From positions 1-11,657 of the forward strand of contig QNBU01000013.1 in assembly GCA_003644215.1 (NCBI GenBank): a stretch of 11,657 nt of DNA. Reading direction: 5' to 3'. This stretch comes from Planctomycetota bacterium (GTDB lineage Bacteria; Planctomycetota; Phycisphaerae; Sedimentisphaerales; Anaerohalosphaeraceae). Of this stretch, positions 1 to 5,128 are shown one piece after another (the stretch's first letter is position 1; each line of letters starts with the position of its first letter). The notes under the pieces were generated by a model. That model saw only the letters and a program-made list of their open reading frames with translations, was not told the origin of the DNA and did no database searches. The position numbers were made by a program, and so were the translations under genes.

Positions 1-906
1 ATTTTGCATCAATCAAAGCGAATCCCCTGCATCACGGCAAGTATCGTCTTACTGGTTCTCATCCTATCAATCGATACGATTATCTGGCTGGAAAAGCCAA
101 CCGATTCACTTTGTATCGCCGCGGCGGGATGGGTGCTTGATGGCCGCAGTGAGGGGCTTAATCCGAACGAAGCCGAGGGCTTTGAGAAATTGTTCGCCGA
201 ACCCGCAAGAGAAGCTGCCGCACAAGGCGCAGAGATTTTCACGACCGGCGAGATGGGCTTTTACATCGCCGGTTATGAATGGGACGAATGGATAGACCAA
301 TTTTCTGCCGTGGCACGCGAAAACAATCTTTGGCTGGTGGTTGGATATTTCAATATCACCCTTGACGAAAACCGCCTTTTCTTTATGTCGCCGGAAGGTC
401 AGATTGTTCACAAATACACAAAAACACATCTGACGCCGTTTGAGCCGGGACACAGGGGCAATGGGGATTTGAAAACGGTCGAGGTGGACGGGCTGACCAT
501 TGGGGCGATGATCTGCCAGGACGATAATTTCAGTCAACGGACTCGTTATTATGGCAATCTCAAGGCCGATATTGTTCTGTGTCCGACGCAAGATTGGCGA
601 ACCGTTAAGAATGCTCACCTGCAGGCCGTTCGCGCCAGGGCCATCGAATGCAATTATGGTATTGTCCGCGGTGCGGCCTGTGGCATCACGGCGACTATTT
701 CCGCGAGAGGCGAGGTGTTATCAAAACTGGATCATTATAAATCCGGTAGTGGACATGTTATTGAGGATATTGTGGTCTATAAAAACAGAACCTTTTTCAG
801 CCGATTTGGCCACTGGCCGTCATTGGTTGGGGCTGGGGGGTGTATCGGTGTGTGTATCATATATCGGCGCATAGAAAAACGCCGGCGTTGGCACACCGGC
901 GTTTAA
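1..906 (+). CDS. Apolipoprotein N-acyltransferase-like C-N hydrolase (nitrilase fold), 5' end outside window
   Basis: The reading frame is open to the left window edge, so this is probably the C-terminal part of a longer protein. Counting from the TTG at position 4, one membrane segment (about residues 10-28) precedes a nitrilase/C-N hydrolase domain (about 35-265), and a second hydrophobic segment follows (about 271-287). The catalytic triad of the superfamily is visible: Glu83 in TTGEMGFY, Lys140 in YTKTHLTPFEPG and Cys171 in ICQDD. The Lys motif and the closing FFSRFGHWPSL stretch resemble apolipoprotein N-acyltransferase (Lnt), which acylates the N-terminus of lipoproteins at the inner membrane. 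Known Lnt proteins are about 500 residues with six or more membrane helices before the catalytic domain, which fits a missing N-terminal part. The Cys motif reads CQDD rather than the common CYE, so a divergent Lnt-like paralogue is possible. The stop codon lies in a hairpin that may terminate the opposite-strand small gene. Confidence 0.75.
   Translation: MLHQSKRIPCITASIVLLVLILSIDTIIWLEKPTDSLCIAAAGWVLDGRSEGLNPNEAEGFEKLFAEPAREAAAQGAEIFTTGEMGFYIAGYEWDEWIDQFSAVARENNLWLVVGYFNITLDENRLFFMSPEGQIVHKYTKTHLTPFEPGHRGNGDLKTVEVDGLTIGAMICQDDNFSQRTRYYGNLKADIVLCPTQDWRTVKNAHLQAVRARAIECNYGIVRGAACGITATISARGEVLSKLDHYKSGSGHVIEDIVVYKNRTFFSRFGHWPSLVGAGGCIGVCIIYRRIEKRRRWHTGV
875..904 (-). terminator. Intrinsic terminator for the - strand small gene, inside the 3' end of the first gene
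   Basis: A perfect 9-bp stem (AAACGCCGG at 877-885, CCGGCGTTT at 896-904) encloses a 10-nt loop. Read on the - strand, the second arm ends in five T's (879-875), the pattern of a Rho-independent terminator. On the + strand only three T's follow, so it is weaker in that direction, though it could act in both. It lies 36 nt beyond the stop of the small - strand ORF at 941-1036 and overlaps the stop codon of the + strand hydrolase gene. Confidence 0.6.
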
Positions 907-940
907 CAGATGGTGTTCTAAACTTGTCTGTGTTCGCTTT

Positions 941-1036
941 TTAGCACATCGCGATATAGCTGGCGATGGCCAAAATCAGGATCCGCTTCTTATTGGCGAC
1001 AAACGGAATCCAGAACTTGTAATAGTACTTTGTCAT
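941..1036 (-). CDS. Small hydrophobic protein, 31 aa, unknown function
   Basis: This short - strand ORF starts at ATG 1036-1034 and stops at TAA 943-941. A Shine-Dalgarno-like GGGAG sits 6 nt before the ATG. The peptide begins MTKYYYKFWIPF, continues with a short basic patch (NKKR, residues 15-18) and ends in a hydrophobic stretch ILILAIASYIAMC (19-31) with a terminal Cys. An aromatic/basic N-terminus and a hydrophobic tail suggest a small membrane-associated peptide. A TATAAT promoter lies upstream and a hairpin terminator downstream, so the whole reads as a self-contained transcription unit of about 220 nt. I do not recognise a family. It could be a small membrane protein, a type I toxin-like peptide, or a chance ORF carried by a regulatory RNA. 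Confidence 0.5.
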   Translation of the reverse strand: MTKYYYKFWIPFVANKKRILILAIASYIAMC

Positions 1037-1103
1037 CGTTTTCTCCCAAAAGCGACTTTTCTAATCAACCCCCTATGACCGAAGCCATCTTCATCATGAC
1101 CGC

Positions 1104-1132
1104 ATTATACGATATAGTTGCCCCGAATGCAA
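1104..1132 (-). promoter_or_regulatory. Candidate promoter of the 31-aa - strand gene
   Basis: On the - strand the -10 hexamer is a perfect TATAAT (1109-1104). A TTGCAT hexamer (1132-1127) sits 17 bp upstream as a weak -35, matching 3 of 6 consensus positions. Transcription would begin near 1097, about 60 nt before the ATG at 1036. Weak sigma-70-like hexamers on the + strand overlap this site (TTCATC 1090-1095, TATAGT 1113-1118), so the region may fire in both directions. Confidence 0.5.
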
Positions 1133-1289
1133 GAAAAAAACGGTGAGGTGAAGTATAAGTCTGCTTCCATAATGGGGTTATGTGTAAAAACTTGCGATCT
1201 TTTTTTGGGTTGCCAGCTGAGCGGCATGCGTGGCTGTGAACCTTGCTGTTACGAAAGTTTGTCGTTATTTTTTCATAATCGGCGCGAAC

Positions 1290-1417
1290 AGGAGTTGGAT
1301 ATGCTTCGTATCCAACAGTGAAAAGGATAAAGCATTACACTTCGCCTCCTTCTAATGCCAGGTATTCTAAACCCTGGAAAAGAGCAACGGGTTCCTCCTT
1401 CCCGTTGCTTTCTTTTT
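1290..1417 (+). ncRNA. Candidate structured RNA / leader with six-codon minigene and CCUCCUU-loop terminator
   Basis: Three hairpins follow each other on the + strand: GTTGGATA/TATCCAAC (1294-1316), CCAGG/CCTGG just before 1381, and the strong terminator stem at 1383-1409. The first hairpin holds the ATG of a six-codon minigene (MLRIQQ, 1301-1321) preceded by AGGAG at 1290-1294 with a 6-nt spacer. CCTCCTT, the complement of a Shine-Dalgarno, occurs twice: in the single strand between hairpins and in the loop of the terminator. Such loops are typical of trans-acting small RNAs that pair with ribosome binding sites. The 5' end is unknown. It could be an independent small RNA, the 3' end of a longer transcript from about 1125, or an attenuating leader of the gene at 1634. 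Confidence 0.4.
1383..1417 (+). terminator. Rho-independent terminator
   Basis: A perfect 9-bp stem AGCAACGGG (1383-1391) / CCCGTTGCT (1401-1409) with a 9-nt loop is followed directly by TTCTTTTT (1410-1417). This is the clearest intrinsic terminator in the window. It has no annotated long gene in front of it on the + strand, which implies a transcript that ends in the 907-1417 gap. Confidence 0.8.
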
Positions 1418-1633
1418 ACATTTTTTGGCCGCCGCATTTTTCATAATACCCCGTTCGAGCCGGATAACCCATGATGTCGATTTGGATAATAGCAAGATAT
1501 TGTCATAAGAAATGCTGTTAGTGATAGAAACCCCTGCTTCTTTACAGTACTTTATGTCGGGTTGGTTGCCATTTTGCCAACTTAATCATAACCCGTTATG
1601 TATAAAAAGGTAACCGTTAAGAGGGATGGAATC
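1418..1633 (+). promoter_or_regulatory. Upstream region of the UroD-thioredoxin gene; weak promoter candidate
   Basis: No convincing gene is seen here. Near the downstream gene, TTGCCA occurs at 1566-1571 and again at 1574-1579 (each 5 of 6 matches to a -35 box). The best A/T-rich -10 candidates lie at 1597-1606 (TATGTATAAA region), at spacings from 17 to 21 bp, so the match is poor. GTTGG (1561-1565) and CCAAC (1577-1581) form a short inverted repeat that could be an operator. A start of transcription near 1612 would exclude the ATG at 1598 and fit the GTG start at 1634. Confidence 0.25.
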
Positions 1634-3262
1634 GTGACAGGAAAAGAACGAGTAAAAAAGGCATTTCACAGCGAAGCCGTTGACCGGGTTCCGTGGGTTC
1701 CGTTTGTCGGATGTCATGCCGGGGCGCTGTTGGGTGTTTCGGCGGAGGAGTTTTTGAAATCCGACAAATTGATCGTCGAAGGTGTTACCAAGGCCATTGA
1801 GCTGTACCGTCCGGATGGGATTCCGGTGGCCTTTGATTTGCAAATAGAGGCCGAGGCGCTGGGGTGTGGCCTGGTCTGGGCTGAGGAAAACCCTCCGGCG
1901 GTGGTCAAGCATCCGTTGGTGAACGGGGTCTCCATAGAAGACCTCCGAATTCCAAACGCTGAAGAGGGGCGTATCGGATTGGTTCTCGACGCCACCCGGT
2001 CATTACGCAAGGCACATCCTGATATTGCTCTGTATGGATTGATTACCGGGCCGTTTACGCTGGCGCTGCACCTGCTGGGGACGGATATCTTTATGAAGAT
2101 GTTTGACGAGGTCGCCTATGTCGGCAAGTTGTTGAACTTTTGTAAGGATGTTTGTGTCGCGATGAGCCGCTATTATATCGAAGCCGGCTGCGATGTTATC
2201 GCCATGGTTGATCCGATGACCAGCCAAATCGGCCCGGATCAGTTTACGCAGTTTGTTACGCCGTATGCGACAGAAATATTTGAATCGATTCGCAGCCAGA
2301 ATGCCCTGAGTTCGTTTTTTGTCTGCGGCCACGCTCAACAGAACATCGCCGTAATGGCTGAATGCAAATGCGATAACATCTCCATCGATGAAAATATCCC
2401 GCTGGATTATGTTCGTGACGAATGTGAAAAACACGGCATCAGCTATGGCGGCAATTTGCAGTTGACCAGTGTATTGCTACTCGGTGAGCCGATTGACGCC
2501 CAGAAAAATGCTATCGCCTGTATGGAAATCGCCGGCGACACCGGATTTATTCTGGCTCCCGGCTGCGACCTGCCGTATGCGGTACCGCAGGACAATATAG
2601 CCGCGATTACCGAGATTGTTCACGATGAATACAAACGCCAGGTGGCCGCACAGGCCGCTTGCCAGACCAGTGATGACGATCGGCTGGACCTGAATGAATA
2701 CGGCAAGGCCGATAAGATGATTGTCGATATTATCACTCTGGATTCAGAGGCGTGCGCGCCGTGTCAGTATATGGTGGATGCGGTCAAGCGTGTTACGCCG
2801 GAGTTTGAAGGGATTGTCGAATGGCGTGAACACAAGATCAAGTACCGCGAGTCGCTGGTGTTTATGACCAGCTTAATGGTGCATAATGTGCCGACCATCT
2901 GCATCGATGGCGAGATCGTCTTCGTCTCTCGCATTCCGCCCAAGGATGAACTGATCGCCGCAATCCAAAAACGGATCAACGCGAAATTTCGTTTGCGGAT
3001 TCAACAACGGAAGGCATCTGTCTATATTCTCGACAGCGGTTGCGACAAGACCGAACAGATCGAAGAGAACCTCCAGACCGCAATCAGTGAACTGGGTGTG
3101 GATGTCAATATCGAAAAAATTACCGATACACAAACCATACAGTCTTATGGTGTTGCTCCCAGTCAGACGCCAGCTGTCGTAGTGGCGAAGTATCAGGTTA
3201 AATCGCTGGGGCGTCTTCCGGAAGTGGTGGCGATCAAGGAGTGGCTTAAAGACTTACAGTAA
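1634..3262 (+). CDS. Uroporphyrinogen decarboxylase-fold (MtaA/CmuA-type) protein fused to two thioredoxin-like domains
   Basis: The N-terminal 340 residues match the UroD/MtaA superfamily, whose corrinoid members move methyl groups between a corrinoid protein and a thiol. Visible motifs are MTGKERVKKAFHSEAVDRVPWVP at the start (split here as a family-typical opening), VDPMTSQIGP, FFVCGHAQQN, GGNLQ and LAPGCDLPYAVP. Numbered from the GTG, Cys231 and Cys311 match two zinc ligands of MtaA, but the usual His two residues before the first Cys is Phe229; His233 and a CxC pair at 244/246 are nearby. A linker leads to a thioredoxin-fold domain (about 358-450) with CAPC at 374-377 and a cis-Pro-type VPT, then a second (about 460-542) that keeps one Cys (470). 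I chose GTG 1634 because GAGGG at 1621-1625 precedes it and family members begin at this point; ATG 1598 has no ribosome site. It is probably co-transcribed with the GTPase 8 nt downstream. Substrate unknown. Confidence 0.85.
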   Translation: MTGKERVKKAFHSEAVDRVPWVPFVGCHAGALLGVSAEEFLKSDKLIVEGVTKAIELYRPDGIPVAFDLQIEAEALGCGLVWAEENPPAVVKHPLVNGVSIEDLRIPNAEEGRIGLVLDATRSLRKAHPDIALYGLITGPFTLALHLLGTDIFMKMFDEVAYVGKLLNFCKDVCVAMSRYYIEAGCDVIAMVDPMTSQIGPDQFTQFVTPYATEIFESIRSQNALSSFFVCGHAQQNIAVMAECKCDNISIDENIPLDYVRDECEKHGISYGGNLQLTSVLLLGEPIDAQKNAIACMEIAGDTGFILAPGCDLPYAVPQDNIAAITEIVHDEYKRQVAAQAACQTSDDDRLDLNEYGKADKMIVDIITLDSEACAPCQYMVDAVKRVTPEFEGIVEWREHKIKYRESLVFMTSLMVHNVPTICIDGEIVFVSRIPPKDELIAAIQKRINAKFRLRIQQRKASVYILDSGCDKTEQIEENLQTAISELGVDVNIEKITDTQTIQSYGVAPSQTPAVVVAKYQVKSLGRLPEVVAIKEWLKDLQ

Positions 3263-3270
3263 CTTTCGCT

Positions 3271-4185
3271 ATGAAGACTATTGATGTCTATATTTTAACG
3301 GGATTTGTCGGGGCAGGTAAGACAACGGCACTGAATCATCTGCTGAGAAATGAACCGCTCACGGCGGCAAACCCGGCCTTGATTATCAATGAATTCGGCA
3401 AGATCGGAGTCGATGGATCGCTGGTCGCCCGGCAGGACCTGAAACGGTACGACATCAACAAGGGCAGTATTTTCTGCATCTGTACCAAGACGGATTTCCT
3501 CAAAGCTCTGACCGAGATTGCCGAAAGCGGGTGTCATCAAAGTTTGCTGATCGAAGCGACCGGTATCGCCGAGACGGTGGACATCGAATCGTTTCTGGAT
3601 GCGCCGAAACTGAAAGAAATTTACCAGATCAAGGCAAATCTGTGTCTGGTCGATGCGGCGAACTTTACGCGCGTAGCCGCCTATCTGAAACCAGCCAAGA
3701 CGCAGGTGCAGTACGCCGATGCTCTTATCGTTAATAAATGCGATCTGGTCAGTGATGCCGAACGCGATACGCTGGGCCAGATATTGGAGAGCTTAAACCC
3801 GACTGCTCCCAGGGTCCAAACGACATACGGCAAAATCAACACGGATTTCTTAGCTGGCATCCGGCACAACATCCACGACAACAAGACCCTTGCCCAACCG
3901 CCGGAGGACATCATCGCTGTTTCGATCTCGACAGAGAAGCCCTTTGATCGCGATGTGTTTTATCAAACGCTCGACGACCTCAAGGATAATCTGCTGCGGT
4001 TGAAAGGCAATATCAACTTCGGCGATGGTGTGCGTTTTGTTGAACTGGCAGGAACAACGATCAGCGAGACAGAACCCTCTAAAGAACTGACAAAACAAAA
4101 TGCAACGCCTACCGCCTTTACCGCCATCGCCTGGAAGATTGACCGGGAAACTCTAAATAATAGCTTTTTTGACTGCGTGTCATAA
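3271..4185 (+). CDS. COG0523 / CobW-HypB-UreG-type P-loop GTPase, putative metallochaperone
   Basis: This family uses GTP hydrolysis to hand metal ions or cobalamin-related cofactors to client proteins in the cytoplasm. Visible motifs are the P-loop GFVGAGKTT (11-19), the switch region INEFGKIGVDG (39-49), the Walker B-like IEATG (94-98) and the base-recognition NKCD (155-158). A CobW C-terminal domain runs from about 215 to the end, with the family-typical RLKGNINF and WKIDRETL stretches, so the protein is full length (304 aa). The usual metal-binding CxCC motif is reduced to CICT (Cys69, Cys71), apparently one residue shorter. The gene follows the UroD-thioredoxin gene by 8 nt and has no clear Shine-Dalgarno, which points to translational coupling. 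A metal- or corrinoid-delivery role for that neighbour is a reasonable inference, not shown by the sequence. Confidence 0.85.
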   Translation: MKTIDVYILTGFVGAGKTTALNHLLRNEPLTAANPALIINEFGKIGVDGSLVARQDLKRYDINKGSIFCICTKTDFLKALTEIAESGCHQSLLIEATGIAETVDIESFLDAPKLKEIYQIKANLCLVDAANFTRVAAYLKPAKTQVQYADALIVNKCDLVSDAERDTLGQILESLNPTAPRVQTTYGKINTDFLAGIRHNIHDNKTLAQPPEDIIAVSISTEKPFDRDVFYQTLDDLKDNLLRLKGNINFGDGVRFVELAGTTISETEPSKELTKQNATPTAFTAIAWKIDRETLNNSFFDCVS

Positions 4186-4229
4186 AAAATAGGTGTTTTA
4201 GCGGTCTTTTTCTCGGAAATTGTATCGAG

Positions 4230-4246
4230 TTTGAAATAAATTCAAA
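4230..4246 (+). promoter_or_regulatory. Perfect inverted repeat upstream of the Rrf2/hcp promoter
   Basis: TTTGAA (4230-4235) and TTCAAA (4241-4246) are separated by 5 nt and centred about 60 bp before the expected transcription start. The position suits an activator of FNR/CRP type; the core TTGA-N7-TCAA is close to, but one base wider than, an FNR site. The AT-rich context makes chance occurrence possible. Confidence 0.3.
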
Positions 4247-4264
4247 AATAATCCAATAAGTGGC

Positions 4265-4293
4265 TTGACAACCTCACGAAGTAGGACTATATT
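4265..4293 (+). promoter_or_regulatory. Sigma-70-type promoter of the Rrf2-cupin-hcp operon
   Basis: A perfect -35 TTGACA (4265-4270) is followed by an exact 17-bp spacer and the -10 TATATT (4288-4293, 5 of 6 matches). Transcription should start near 4300, about 30 nt before the GTG start codon. It is the best promoter in the window, and the only one I see before the Rrf2, cupin and hcp genes. Confidence 0.8.
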
Positions 4294-4317
4294 TGTCTTA
4301 TATAAAATAAAGACCTA
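4282..4317 (+). promoter_or_regulatory. 36-bp imperfect palindrome over the -10 box and start site; likely Rrf2 operator
   Basis: The arms TAGGACTATATTT (4282-4294) and AAATAAAGACCTA (4305-4317) are complementary at 11 of 13 positions around a 10-nt centre. A nested repeat GTCTT (4295-4299) / AAGAC (4310-4314) overlaps it. The palindrome covers the -10 element and the expected transcription start, so a dimer bound here would block RNA polymerase. Rrf2 proteins such as IscR and NsrR bind symmetric AT-rich sites of about 25-30 bp and often repress themselves, which makes the next gene's product the obvious candidate. Confidence 0.6.
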
Positions 4318-4329
4318 TGGGATACAGTT

Positions 4330-4740
4330 GTGGATATAATTCGACGGGATACTGATTATGCTTTTCGCTTTGCGGCTCGACTGGCCGGGGCGTATGGCGA
4401 GGATCGTCTTCTTTCGGCTCGTGTGCTGGCCAAAGACAACGGGGTGTCCTATGCGTTGTCCTGCAAAATCCTGCAAAAACTGGCTAATGCGGACATTGTT
4501 ACCAGTACGATGGGGTCCAAAGGCGGGTTTCGGCTGTCGAAAGAGCCGGAGGAAATAGAGTTTAAGCAGATTGTTGAGGCGGTTCAGGGACCGATTAGTG
4601 TCAATAAATGTCTGATGGGCGACTACCAATGTTCGCTTAAGGGCAGTTGTCCGGCTCATCCGAAAATGGCTGGTTTGCAATCGCAAATCAATGGCTACCT
4701 AAAGAAATTAACATTACAGGAATTTGTTAGCGGAGATTGA
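4330..4740 (+). CDS. Rrf2-family Fe-S transcriptional regulator
   Basis: The 136-residue protein begins MDIIRRDTDYAFR, as Rrf2 members do. A winged helix-turn-helix spans about residues 26-70, with LSARVLAKDNGVSYALSCKIL as helix-turn-helix and GSKGGFRL as wing. Three cysteines (94, 101, 107; C-x6-C-x5-C) in the C-terminal loop are the Fe-S ligands seen in IscR, NsrR and RsrR. The family senses NO, Fe-S supply or redox state and usually represses. Its operon mates (cupin, hcp) make an NO-responsive NsrR-like role most likely. The start is GTG 4330, with GGGA about 7 nt upstream; the ATG at 4317 is out of frame. The gene lies directly behind a strong promoter embedded in a palindrome, consistent with autoregulation. 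The cupin start follows the stop by 5 nt. Confidence 0.9.
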   Translation: MDIIRRDTDYAFRFAARLAGAYGEDRLLSARVLAKDNGVSYALSCKILQKLANADIVTSTMGSKGGFRLSKEPEEIEFKQIVEAVQGPISVNKCLMGDYQCSLKGSCPAHPKMAGLQSQINGYLKKLTLQEFVSGD

Positions 4741-4745
4741 AAAAA

Positions 4746-5111
4746 ATGGATGAAATAAAAAAACAGACAGACTGCCTCGATGCGTGTTATGGAAAAGCAG
4801 CCGCTCTGGAACAATTGGTCACCTATGCCGATGACTCCATTGTCAGCAAGACGCTTTTGGACAAGCCCATCGGAACGATTACGCTGTTTGCATTCGACAA
4901 AGGACAGCGGCTGAGCGAACATACCGCGCCGTTTGACGCCGTGGTGCAAGGTGTTGACGGCCACGGCGTGGTTACGATTGACGGGGCCGACCAACCGGTT
5001 GACGCGGGGCAGATTGTTATTATGCCAGCCAATATCCCGCACGCGGTGCGGGCCGAACAGAAATTCAAAATGTTACTGACAATGATTCGTGTCAAAAAAA
5101 CAAAATCTTAA
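4746..5111 (+). CDS. Small single-domain cupin protein
   Basis: The 121-residue protein has one cupin barrel. Motif 1 is around GQRLSEHTAPFDAVVQGVDG (53-72), with His59, and motif 2 around AGQIVIMPANIPHAV (87-101), with His99. Fewer metal-ligand residues are visible than in a full G(X)5HXH cupin, so metal binding is uncertain. I recall small cupins of this type, with the phrases SEHTAPFDA and MPANIPHA, next to hcp or redox genes in anaerobes, but no reaction is known to me. ATG 4746 is chosen because GGAG (4732-4735, at the end of the regulator gene) lies 10 nt before it; the in-frame TTG at 4737 would sit 1 nt from that site. It lies between the regulator and hcp and is surely in their operon. 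Confidence 0.8.
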   Translation: MDEIKKQTDCLDACYGKAAALEQLVTYADDSIVSKTLLDKPIGTITLFAFDKGQRLSEHTAPFDAVVQGVDGHGVVTIDGADQPVDAGQIVIMPANIPHAVRAEQKFKMLLTMIRVKKTKS

Positions 5112-5128
5112 CAGGAAAGGATAATCAG

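Noticed and set aside
1598..1633. ATG 1598 as the start of the UroD-thioredoxin gene
   Set aside because: No ribosome site precedes it, and the homology begins at GTG 1634, which has GAGGG 9 nt upstream.
4737..4745. TTG start for the cupin
   Set aside because: It is only 1 nt from the GGAG ribosome site; ATG 4746 has workable spacing.
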